A DNA stretch of 45,199 nt from Lactiplantibacillus fabifermentans DSM 21115 (GTDB lineage: Bacteria; Bacillota; Bacilli; Lactobacillales; Lactobacillaceae): assembly GCF_000498955.2 (NCBI RefSeq), contig NZ_AYGX02000035.1:1-45199 (forward strand), in the 5' to 3' direction. Shown one piece after another: positions 33,962 to 41,712 of the stretch (the first letter of the stretch is position 1; every line of letters starts with the position of its first letter). The notes below the pieces were generated by a model, which was given only the letters and a program-made list of their open reading frames with translations, made no database searches and was not told where the DNA came from. The translations under genes and the position numbers were made by a program.

Positions 33962-35171
33962 CAGTGGCGGCTCCTTCCGTGGTCAAATGATATTGGTCGG
34001 CCAGCAAGCGCATAATTTGCGCGCGCCAAGCCTCAGGTGACATGTCTTCTAACAACGCGGTATTTAAAAATTCCGTCGTAATCAGATGGTCAGCTAACGC
34101 TGCAATTTTTTCGGACGTCACCACTTGTTGCCCAGCCGCTTCCCAGGCCGCTGCATCTAAGCCGAATAACGGTGTCGCATCAGGGGCACTGGCCATTTGA
34201 ATCGCAACGGGCCAAACGTGCTGACTGTCAACGTTGGCCTGCAACTGGGCTAACAAGGCGCCTTGCGTCCATGCTAATTCAGCGGCTGTCGTTAGTTGCA
34301 ATGTCGCTGGTAACGTGATGGAGATGAGCTGTAAGCCCGTCTCGCCTTGAGTGGTCATGCCACTCGTTAAGGCGGTTAATAAGTCCGCCCGGTTCAACTC
34401 GCCCGTCAAGTCAGGCGTCCAAGTGCGCCAAGTAATCGCCGTTAAAGCGTGAAATGTTGGGGTTAAGCGCCGTTGGTCATCACTCGTGACAATTAGACAC
34501 CCTTTGGCGCCGGTTTCCCCCGCATGCCGACCTTGAATATTACCCGGATAGACGACTGGTGGTTGCTCATTTAGCGCCTGTCGTTGATGGATATGACCGA
34601 GTGCCCAATAGTCGTAATGCTTACTTAATAATGCACTGACGCTAAAGGGCGCATAGTGGTCGCCTACCACCCCCACTTGACCATGGAGCATGCCAATATG
34701 ATAATCGGCGGTGGGGTTTTTCAACGGATAATGGTCAATCATGGGCGTGGTCACCCAGCGCTGGTCGTAGCTAAAGCCACTAATCGCGACTTTTTCTTGC
34801 TGGGCGGTCGTCAAAGTAACGGTTTCGACTTGGGCCCCAAACGCATGCACATTCGCTGGAAAGGGCCAGCTGGCCGTATCCGGCTGAAAGTCATGATTAC
34901 CGAATGAGAGCACGACCGGAATCTGGGCGGTATTCAACCGTTCTAATTGCGTTAATAATTGGGCCTGGGCCTGCACACTTTGACTGGCTTGGTCAAATAA
35001 GTCCCCGACTAATAAAACAAAGTCGACGTGTTCGGCCAAGGCTAAGTCCACGAGCTTAGTCAAAGCAGCGGCCGGAGCGGCAATGAGCCGTTGCTGTAGT
35101 GGTGCTGGCAAGGCCGACAACCCACTAAATGGCGTATCCAAATGTAGGTCCGCCGCGTGTAAAAATTTCAT
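33951..35171 (-). CDS. yhaO: YhaO, Mre11/SbcD-like metallophosphoesterase
   Basis: The 406-residue product starts at ATG 35171 (MKFLHAADLHLDTPF) behind GGAGG. It carries the phosphoesterase motifs DLH, GDLFD, GNHD, LHG and GHIH in order, as in Mre11/SbcD nucleases. The C-terminal part is less conserved. An intrinsic-terminator-like hairpin ends seven bases before the ribosome site, suggesting control of read-through from the upstream pbp1A-yheA transcript. Confidence 0.93.
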   Translation of the reverse strand: MKFLHAADLHLDTPFSGLSALPAPLQQRLIAAPAAALTKLVDLALAEHVDFVLLVGDLFDQASQSVQAQAQLLTQLERLNTAQIPVVLSFGNHDFQPDTASWPFPANVHAFGAQVETVTLTTAQQEKVAISGFSYDQRWVTTPMIDHYPLKNPTADYHIGMLHGQVGVVGDHYAPFSVSALLSKHYDYWALGHIHQRQALNEQPPVVYPGNIQGRHAGETGAKGCLIVTSDDQRRLTPTFHALTAITWRTWTPDLTGELNRADLLTALTSGMTTQGETGLQLISITLPATLQLTTAAELAWTQGALLAQLQANVDSQHVWPVAIQMASAPDATPLFGLDAAAWEAAGQQVVTSEKIAALADHLITTEFLNTALLEDMSPEAWRAQIMRLLADQYHLTTEGAATDAD

Positions 35172-35187
35172 GTGGTTCCTCCAATCA

Positions 35188-35226
35188 AAAAAAGAGACAA
35201 TCACGAAAAAGTCTTCCGTCATTGCC
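35188..35226 (-). terminator. Internal terminator between the yheA-like gene and yhaO
   Basis: On the minus strand GAGGCAATGACG pairs imperfectly with CGTGATTGTCTC, then seven T, then the yhaO ribosome site. It could be an attenuator or a leaky terminator, since yhaO has no other obvious promoter. Confidence 0.75.
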
Positions 35227-35246
35227 TCTTATCACCGAGTTAGGAA

Positions 35247-35594
35247 TTAGTTGGCGTATAATTCTTGGACCGGTTTAGTGATGATTTGATTCAAATCATT
35301 CATCAATTGGTTCAAGTTACGTTCTTTACCCATCAAGGCTTTAATTTCATCGACATTGCCAACTTGATCAGCAAGGTCATGCGCTTTGGAAACTTCATCA
35401 TCCGTAAGTTCTTCGCCATTCATTTGCTTTTGTGACAATTGCATTTGAATTTCTTGGAATTGTTTGAACAAATCAAAGGCACTTTGATTTTCGTGCATCG
35501 TCGCATAAGCGGCCTTTAATTCTTTAAATTCTTTCGTTTCACGTAATTCTTGTTCTAATTGGTTCGCAGTATCGTAGATGTTTACGGCCATCAT
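35247..35594 (-). CDS. YlbF/YmcA (YheA, UPF0342) family protein
   Basis: The 115-residue helical protein starts MMAVNIYDTANQLEQELRET behind AGGAGG; the second ATG gives the usual family start. The length and motifs (FKQFQEIQMQLSQKQMNGEE) match the UPF0342/YheA group. The related YlbF-YmcA-YaaT complex affects RNA maturation in Bacillus. Whether this member does is unknown. It lies 68 bases after pbp1A, probably on the same transcript. Confidence 0.88.
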   Translation of the reverse strand: MMAVNIYDTANQLEQELRETKEFKELKAAYATMHENQSAFDLFKQFQEIQMQLSQKQMNGEELTDDEVSKAHDLADQVGNVDEIKALMGKERNLNQLMNDLNQIITKPVQELYAN

Positions 35595-35662
35595 CAGTTT
35601 CCTCCTCGAATATGTGTCTTAATTATTTTAGCATTTTTACCGTTACTTGAATAGCATTAGCG

Positions 35663-37807
35663 TTAGTTTCCAAGCAAACTCTTGGCTTGTGAGAACCAAC
35701 TCTTCGCCGTGTCTTTAACCGCCTTGCCAACTTTAGAAGCCCCTTGTTCCACTTGTTTCCAAGTGTCACCGCTACTGCTGCTGGATGAGCTATCACTGCT
35801 GCTAGAACTGGCATTAGCCAAGGTCGCGGCGTCGGTCGTATTAAAGCTCGTATTCTTCGTGTTTGGCAAGATATTTTCCAATTCGTTCTTAAAGAGTGAC
35901 GATAATTGATTTTCCGACAAACTCTTCAAGTAATGAGTACTATTAGTCGTATCAAACCCAATCCACGTCGTGACGACGATGTCCGGTGTATAGGCGATCA
36001 TCCACTGGTCTTTCGTCCCAGAACCCGTGCTGTAATCGGCCTGAGTACTCCCAGTCTTACCAGCCACCTTGTAGCCATATGGTTTGGCCGCCGCCCCGGT
36101 CCCACTATTGTAAGTGCCGAGCATCATACTCGTCATTTCTTTAGCGACACTGGCCGACATGATCCGCTTGCTAGACGTCTTGGTGTTGTCAACGATCGTC
36201 TTACCGCTAGCATCCACAATCTTCGTAATGAAGTGGGCGGTCGTTTTCTTACCGCTATTGGCAAACGCGGTATAAGCACTCGCCATCTGTTCTGGTGAGA
36301 CCCCCGTCGTTAAGCCACCTAAGGCTAATGCCAAGTTGTCATCGGACTTCGTTACCGGCAAACCGAATTTCTTAACGGACTTGTACCCTTTATTAACACC
36401 AATCTTATTGAGTAACCAAACGGCCGGCACGTTCATACTTTGTGCGAGTGCCGTATACATCGGTACTTCTTTAGAGTACACATTGTCATAGTTTTTCGGC
36501 GAATATTTATTGGCCCCAAAGCTCTGCTTCTTATTAGAGAGCTCCGAATCGTACGTGTAGCCACTTTCTAAGGCGGGCGTGTAGACCGCTAGTGGTTTAA
36601 TCGTCGAACCGGGTTGTCGCTTAATTTGTGTGGCCCGGTTAAAGCCCCGAAAGACGTGCGTCCCGCGGCCCCCAACGACGGCTAAAACGCCCCCAGTCGA
36701 TGGGTCGACTGCGATGGAAGCGCCTTGAACTTTAGTCCCATCAGAAGCGTTAGCCGGGAATAAGGTAGAATTCTTAAACGAATCTTGCATCTGTGTTTGG
36801 TCACTTTGATTTAATGAAGTATAAATCTTATAACCACGGTTCATAATGTCGGATTCCGTCAACCCGTACTTATTAATCGCTTCATCAATCACCGCATCAA
36901 AATAATACGGATAATTGTACCCACTATTATAATGATAATTATTTTTGAGGGTCATCGTGACTTGCGAATATTTAGTGTATTCGGCTTTAGTCAACTTATT
37001 ATTTTCAACCATGTTGTTCAAGACCACATTCCGCCGCGCCGTGGAAGCTTTAGGATGGTTAATCGGATCATATCCACTTGGCGAACTCAACATCCCCGCC
37101 AGCGTGGCCGCTTGGTCGACCGTCAGTTGCGATGCGTGGACCCCGAAGTACCGTTCAGCGGCATCTTCCGCGCCCCAAACCCCATGACCAAAGTAGGCGT
37201 TATTCAAATACATCGCCAAAATTTGGTGCTTGGAATAAACATTTTCAGTTTCGATTGATAAGAAAATTTCGCGCAGTTTCCGAGAGAAGGTCTGTTGCTG
37301 AGTTAAGTACGCATTTTTAACTAACTGTTGCGTCAAGGTACTCCCACCACCACTAATGTAGTCGCGGCCCATCAACTTATTCATGACCAAGAGCACAAAG
37401 GCCCGGCCAATCCCTTTCACTGAAAAACCATGTTCTTTGTAAAAATTCCGATCTTCTGTCGAAATGACCGCATTTTGTAAGTTTTTGGAAATCTTACTCA
37501 AATGCACGTAAGTCCCTTTTTGTGAATACAGGGACCCCGCCTTCTTGTCACTAGCGTCATAGATGGTCGTCGTTTTTTCTAATTCGGCTTGCAAATTCCC
37601 AATTTTGGCCGTTTTGGCCTCAAAGGTTAAATAAGCACTACCGACTAAGACTACCGTCAAAATTAAAATAATCAGCCAACGCGTGATCTGCCGGCGATGC
37701 CATTGATACCCGACGACGGCCGCAAATCGCTGCCAATACGGATGGAGCCAGCGGCCGATTACGTGTAAGCCATCTTTGATGGTGGCCCAAAAACCATTAT
37801 TTTGCAT
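35663..37807 (-). CDS. pbp1A: Penicillin-binding protein 1A (bifunctional transglycosylase/transpeptidase)
   Basis: Class A PBPs polymerise and cross-link peptidoglycan outside the membrane. The 714-residue product has a cytosolic start and one membrane segment (about 43-63). A GT51 domain follows with STEDRNFYKEHG and GGSTLTQQLVKNAYL. The transpeptidase domain has the SxxK serine in PGSTIKPL, the SMN motif and KTGST. The tail is serine-rich (about 670-690). The start has GGGGAAG. No promoter is obvious in the 900 bases upstream. Confidence 0.96.
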   Translation of the reverse strand: MQNNGFWATIKDGLHVIGRWLHPYWQRFAAVVGYQWHRRQITRWLIILILTVVLVGSAYLTFEAKTAKIGNLQAELEKTTTIYDASDKKAGSLYSQKGTYVHLSKISKNLQNAVISTEDRNFYKEHGFSVKGIGRAFVLLVMNKLMGRDYISGGGSTLTQQLVKNAYLTQQQTFSRKLREIFLSIETENVYSKHQILAMYLNNAYFGHGVWGAEDAAERYFGVHASQLTVDQAATLAGMLSSPSGYDPINHPKASTARRNVVLNNMVENNKLTKAEYTKYSQVTMTLKNNYHYNSGYNYPYYFDAVIDEAINKYGLTESDIMNRGYKIYTSLNQSDQTQMQDSFKNSTLFPANASDGTKVQGASIAVDPSTGGVLAVVGGRGTHVFRGFNRATQIKRQPGSTIKPLAVYTPALESGYTYDSELSNKKQSFGANKYSPKNYDNVYSKEVPMYTALAQSMNVPAVWLLNKIGVNKGYKSVKKFGLPVTKSDDNLALALGGLTTGVSPEQMASAYTAFANSGKKTTAHFITKIVDASGKTIVDNTKTSSKRIMSASVAKEMTSMMLGTYNSGTGAAAKPYGYKVAGKTGSTQADYSTGSGTKDQWMIAYTPDIVVTTWIGFDTTNSTHYLKSLSENQLSSLFKNELENILPNTKNTSFNTTDAATLANASSSSSDSSSSSSSGDTWKQVEQGASKVGKAVKDTAKSWFSQAKSLLGN

Positions 37808-38350
37808 AATCTTCCCCTTGTTCAGAAGGTGGCGAGGGCGTCAATTGCCCCTCAAATGTCCAATTCTAGCCGTCACTAAAATCAGCCATGCCACGTTCGT
37901 TACTTGTTAGCTTCGATAATTGTATCATAAATTTAAAATTACTCATTTTTTGCATAGAAGCTTGATGAAATCTTCAAAATTGCCCTCACTCAGAGTCAAT
38001 GTTTTTATCAGACTTAACCCGCTGCTAAACCCAAAAAGTGCGGTATGACCATCATAACGTACTACCTGGCGAAACTGAAAAATAACGAAACGTCAGTGTC
38101 TTACCATCCATTGGTGACGCTACAACTAGCATAACCGATACAGCCAAATCACTGATCAACCAATTAATCACCACGTTGGCAGTTACTACGTTTCTGATGG
38201 CAAAATCTATTTAGTTATGAGTCAACAACAATGAAAGTTGCGGTGTAAGTAACGTTAGTGCGGCCTTCTCTTTCAAACTTACACCACCGACATCTTTGGC
38301 CGTTCTTTCTTACAAGTCGGTTATCAACGGCTATTTTTAATTAAACTAGC
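37808..38350. other. Non-coding region upstream of pbp1A
   Basis: No gene is called. One short frame near 38140-38232 would read GSYYVSDGKIYLV without start or ribosome site and could be a remnant of a surface-protein gene; this is weak. The pbp1A promoter should lie here but I cannot fix it. Confidence 0.4.
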
Positions 38351-38610
38351 TGCCATTGAAAATGTTCAGGCAAAGTTTCATATGCTTAATGTCGTTTTGA
38401 AGCTAGGATGAAATTAGCAATTGGCTGACCGTAATGGAATCGTCCTGAAAATGGCGTTAACGGGCGTTTTTGGGCCGTTTACACCACGGGCGTCTTTTGA
38501 GACTTGCTTTTTAGGCTCAAAAGATCGATTCAAGACGTTTCTCAGGCTTGGGCCGGTCCCAGGACGATGGAATTACGGTCAGCCAATTGCGGCAATATTG
38601 GGAAAGACCC
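38351..38610 (+). repeat. R element, copy D
   Basis: The arms are 38417-38447 and 38560-38590, with the GGA/GGA mismatch. The upstream hairpin (GTTTCA with TGAAGC) is diverged but still pairs. The first inner hairpin is changed and the CTTTTGAG stem remains (CTTTTGAG/CTCAAAAG). It lies between divergent pbp1A and the 43-codon ORF. Confidence 0.87.
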
Positions 38611-38778
38611 TTACACTTAATAACTACGTAAATCACCAGTGATTCATTTGAACTATGTACAAAAAATTTAAAAACCAACCAAGTGTTGCCATTACCCATT
38701 AAAGTCACTCACAACGGTCGAAATTATCGCGATACGCGTTATTCTTGACTAGCATTACAGTTGAAGGGAGTGATTGCC

Positions 38779-38910
38779 ATGTTCAAATCTAATTGGCACC
38801 CGCATCACCACCGCACTAACTTGAACACGCTGCATGTCTGGCCATTAGCTATCCGCGCAGCGATTGACGCCTTCTTTGGTTTGTCGATTAATCATTTTGG
38901 TTCAAAATAA
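38779..38910 (+). CDS. Small ORF, 43 residues, unknown
   Basis: The ATG at 38779 follows GAAGGGAGTG, a good ribosome site. The product begins MFKSNWHPHHHRTNLNTLHV and ends with a short hydrophobic stretch (WPLAIRAAIDAFFGL). The HxHHH cluster near the start could bind metal. I recognise no family. It is convergent with the 40-residue ORF. I would call it plausible, not certain. Confidence 0.5.
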   Translation: MFKSNWHPHHHRTNLNTLHVWPLAIRAAIDAFFGLSINHFGSK

Positions 38911-38936
38911 AAAAGCCCTCGACCAAGGTCGCAAGC
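38911..38936 (-). terminator. Terminator of the 40-residue ORF
   Basis: On the minus strand GCTTGCGACC pairs with GGTCGAGGGC (G-U pairs allowed), followed by six T. Confidence 0.7.
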
Positions 38937-39059
38937 TTATTTCCGACGCACGCCGCGTCGATTCGCATTGAGTTCATTTTGTTGTTTACGGAATTTTTCA
39001 AAAGTCGCATCGCGCTTCGACTGACTTTTACGATCCGTTCGTTTTTTCGTATATTTCAT
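38937..39059 (-). CDS. Small basic protein, 40 residues
   Basis: The ATG at 39057-39059 follows AAAGGTGG. The product begins MKYTKKRTDRKSQSKRDATF and ends NRRGVRRK. Lys and Arg make up over a third of it, suggesting nucleic acid or ribosome binding. I recognise no family. It has its own terminator, and ribosome site, start, stop and terminator together make this a better candidate than its length suggests. Confidence 0.65.
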   Translation of the reverse strand: MKYTKKRTDRKSQSKRDATFEKFRKQQNELNANRRGVRRK

Positions 39060-39121
39060 GATTTCACCACCTTTTCAGCTGCTTTTATCTTACCTACTAT
39101 AAGCTGTCCGCGCACATAATG

Positions 39122-39150
39122 CAAAAAAGCCGCCTAGTTAGACGACTTTT
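39122..39150 (-). terminator. argR terminator
   Basis: On the minus strand AGTCGTCTA pairs with TAGGCGGCT, followed by six T, directly after argR. Confidence 0.85.
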
Positions 39151-39156
39151 TTCATG

Positions 39157-39624
39157 TTACAGTTCATCTTCTGTCCGCACATGACTCAAAACCATATCAT
39201 GGAAACTTTCAGCGACTGCCACACTGGGACTGACCACAAAGATGGTATCGTGGCCAGCTAACGTGCCGCTGACTTCTGGCAAATGTAAATCATCAATAAT
39301 GGCTGCTAACAAGTTCCCATTGCTCGGCAAAGTATGGATGATATTCATAAATTCAACGCGGTCCACTCCGGTCACCACATCATGCAAACTTTCGTAGAGC
39401 CGGTCTTGTTCATTTTTGCCATTTTCTTTAAAAATTGTGTAGCGCGCATGCCCATTTTCATCGGGCGACTTCACAATCTGCATCTCACGGATGTCCCGCG
39501 AAATGGTTGCTTGGGTCGCCGCAATGCCGTCAGCTTTAAGCCGCGCCATCAAATCTTCTTGCGTGGCAATCGGATATTGGTTAATTAATTGTTCAATGGC
39601 CGCTTGTCGATCCGTTTTTTTCAT
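39157..39624 (-). CDS. argR: Arginine repressor ArgR/AhrC family
   Basis: ArgR proteins control arginine synthesis and catabolism with arginine as corepressor. The 155-residue product starts at ATG 39624 (MKKTDRQAAIEQLI) behind GGGAGG. It has an N-terminal winged helix (about 1-70, with TQATISRDIREM as recognition helix) and a C-terminal oligomerisation and arginine-binding domain with GTLAGHDTIFVV. Lactobacilli often carry two or more paralogues, so which one this is cannot be told. Confidence 0.93.
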   Translation of the reverse strand: MKKTDRQAAIEQLINQYPIATQEDLMARLKADGIAATQATISRDIREMQIVKSPDENGHARYTIFKENGKNEQDRLYESLHDVVTGVDRVEFMNIIHTLPSNGNLLAAIIDDLHLPEVSGTLAGHDTIFVVSPSVAVAESFHDMVLSHVRTEDEL

Positions 39625-39657
39625 TTTCGTGGGACCTCCCTGATAAATTATGAGTAC

Positions 39658-39666
39658 ATTATAGCA
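39658..39666 (-). promoter_or_regulatory. argR promoter (extended -10)
   Basis: TGCTATAAT on the minus strand, 34 bases before the start. No good -35 is seen. Confidence 0.55.
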
Positions 39667-39698
39667 AATATTCATCAGGCAAACTACGATTACACGCA

Positions 39699-39742
39699 AA
39701 AAAGCATATTTAGCCGCCCTACTGCGCGGTTAAATATGCTTG
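39699..39742 (-). terminator. Terminator of the aminotransferase gene
   Basis: AAGCATATTTAACCG pairs with CGGCTAAATATGCTT, followed by TTTT on the minus strand. It lies between argR and the aminotransferase. Confidence 0.9.
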
Positions 39743-39761
39743 CAAACTGAATAACTATTAA

Positions 39762-40886
39762 TTAGTCCGCATCATATTGTCGTAAGAATTGACTCAAATG
39801 GTGCAACCCTCTTTGTAACGTTTCGGTATCGGTACAATACCCCAGCCGCACGTGACCGGGTAAGTCAAACCGTGACCCCGGTACGAGTAATGTCCCAGTT
39901 TGGGCCAGCAAGTCCCGACAAAACTTTTCATCATCGACTGGAATATCCAACCGCGGACATGACACCGAAATACCATGCGGCGCAATTAAAGTCACGCGGG
40001 GTTCTTGAGCGACCCAATCGGTATAAATTTTTAAATTGCGACGCACAATTTCACGGTTACGCGCCAAGATTTCGGCGCGATGTTGCAAAATCAAGACGGC
40101 TAACTGGTCATTGAAGCCCCCGCCACAAATCATTGTATAGTCCCGATACTTGCGAAATATCTCCGTAATCTCAACAGATGGTGTGGCCGTCCACCCAATC
40201 CGCACACCTGGCGCTGAGTAAGTTTTGGATAAACTGTTGACCGCAATGCCCTTTTCATATAAGTCGGCAATCGACACAAACGGCGTATCGTCCAACGGCT
40301 CGTAAACTTCATCGGCCAAAACGTAAGCGCCGACCGAACGGGCCAAAGTAACGACTTGCTTCAATAACGCTTCATCCAACAAACTACCGGTCGGATTAAC
40401 CGCATTATTCAACAAAATCATCTTCGTTTCCGGCCGAATCAACTGGGCCAATTCGTCGATATCCGGCAACCAGGCGTGATCTTCTTGAATATGCCAAAAA
40501 TCGACGGTCGCCCCGAGGGACTTCGGTATGTCGTAGAGCTGTTGGTAACTCGGATACAGCGCGATGACGTGGTCGCCGGGATTAATCAAACTATAAATCG
40601 CTAAATGATTCGCACCCGTCGCGCCATTGGTTTGTAACACATTGTCAGCAGGCACGTGTTGGTATAACCCACTAACTTGCTGCTTAAATTCCGGTGAGCC
40701 TTCAATCCAGCCGTAATCTAAGCGGGTCGCATTCAGTTGCGCGTAAAATTTTTGCCCTTGCTGGCCATCTAAAGCCGTCACCGCCTGCATGGTTAGCGCA
40801 GCAATCGAGCTTTGACTAATATCAGTCGTGGCGGTCTTTTCAAATTCATTCAACCAAGCCTCGACACCAAAACCGGCAATTTCCAT
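39762..40886 (-). CDS. PLP-dependent aminotransferase, class I/II
   Basis: The 374-residue product has the fold type I aminotransferase plan, with the nucleotide-loop region TNGATGANHLA, the Asn of NAVNPTGSLL and the PLP lysine in SLSKTYSAPGVRIGW. The closest described groups are aspartate/aromatic aminotransferases. The substrate is not readable from sequence. It lies 67 bases after the LysE-type exporter on the same strand, so the two may be co-transcribed and linked to one amino acid. Confidence 0.88.
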   Translation of the reverse strand: MEIAGFGVEAWLNEFEKTATTDISQSSIAALTMQAVTALDGQQGQKFYAQLNATRLDYGWIEGSPEFKQQVSGLYQHVPADNVLQTNGATGANHLAIYSLINPGDHVIALYPSYQQLYDIPKSLGATVDFWHIQEDHAWLPDIDELAQLIRPETKMILLNNAVNPTGSLLDEALLKQVVTLARSVGAYVLADEVYEPLDDTPFVSIADLYEKGIAVNSLSKTYSAPGVRIGWTATPSVEITEIFRKYRDYTMICGGGFNDQLAVLILQHRAEILARNREIVRRNLKIYTDWVAQEPRVTLIAPHGISVSCPRLDIPVDDEKFCRDLLAQTGTLLVPGSRFDLPGHVRLGYCTDTETLQRGLHHLSQFLRQYDAD

Positions 40887-40953
40887 TGCGAATCGTTCCC
40901 TTCACTAAAAAGTCCAATATGACTAGCATACCGATTGTCGCAATGGTTGGCAA

Positions 40954-41562
40954 CTATATTTTCGTGATAAAGGTCGCGAGTAATTTCACCCCGTATAAGA
41001 TGATAACAGCCCCGCAGACCCGGTTGACCCACAACAAAACCCGGGGTTGCATTAAATGTTTGAACTTGCTAATGAGACCCGTTAGTCCCATGAACCAAAT
41101 AATAGAAGAAATAATCACACCTAACATGAAAAAGTGCGTTAAATTAGCCGGTAACGACACTCGAAAAGCGCCCAACAAGACGGAACCGTCAATCAACGCT
41201 TGTGGATTCAACCAAGCTACTGAAAAAGCGGTAATCACTGCCGCTTTATATGAAAAGGTTGTATCCATCGTCCCCATGGCAACCTCTTTTTGGCGGATCA
41301 AGCCCCAGCCAATGTAAAAGACTAGTAAACTCCCGATTAATAATACGGCCAGTTCCAGCCATGGTGTCGTCTGTAATAGTTTCCCGACCCCATAAAAGCA
41401 CGCTAATGATAACGACGTGTCAAAAAGAATCACGATTAACGCCACTTGAAAGGCCCGCTTACGCGGCTGTTCAATCGCCGTTGAGACTACGAATAAATTT
41501 TGCATGCCGATGGGCGCGATATACGCAATTCCGAATAATAATCCTTGTAAAAATACTTGCAT
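40954..41562 (-). CDS. LysE/ArgO family amino acid exporter
   Basis: LysE-type carriers export basic or other amino acids. The 202-residue product has six hydrophobic segments and the family start MQVFLQGLLFGIAYIAPIG followed by MQNLFV. I chose ATG 41562 with GAGG nine bases upstream over the GTG at 41577. It is divergent from a MocR regulator gene (150 bases apart), which may control it. Confidence 0.9.
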   Translation of the reverse strand: MQVFLQGLLFGIAYIAPIGMQNLFVVSTAIEQPRKRAFQVALIVILFDTSLSLACFYGVGKLLQTTPWLELAVLLIGSLLVFYIGWGLIRQKEVAMGTMDTTFSYKAAVITAFSVAWLNPQALIDGSVLLGAFRVSLPANLTHFFMLGVIISSIIWFMGLTGLISKFKHLMQPRVLLWVNRVCGAVIILYGVKLLATFITKI

Positions 41563-41585
41563 CCATTTTAACCTCACTATCCAAC

Positions 41586-41661
41586 CAATTGCCGATATTA
41601 AAAAACTAACATTCTTAACTGGCTTTAATTCATGAGATGATTATAATAGAGACAATTGCCG
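41586..41661. promoter_or_regulatory. lysE-mocR divergent control region with direct repeats
   Basis: CAATTGCCG occurs twice in the same direction (41586-41594 and 41653-41661), separated by 58 bases. A -10-like TATAAT (41642-41647) for the MocR gene lies just before the second copy. MocR-type regulators commonly bind direct repeats. The repeat assignment is visual. Confidence 0.45.
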
Positions 41662-41712
41662 TTGTCCCCAACCAATTCAAATGTTTTCGCCCAACCATTA
41701 GGAGGTTTTTGT

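Noticed and set aside
38140-38240. Possible gene remnant reading GSYYVSDGKIYLV
   Set aside because: Only about 30 codons are open, without start or ribosome site; too weak to call a pseudogene.
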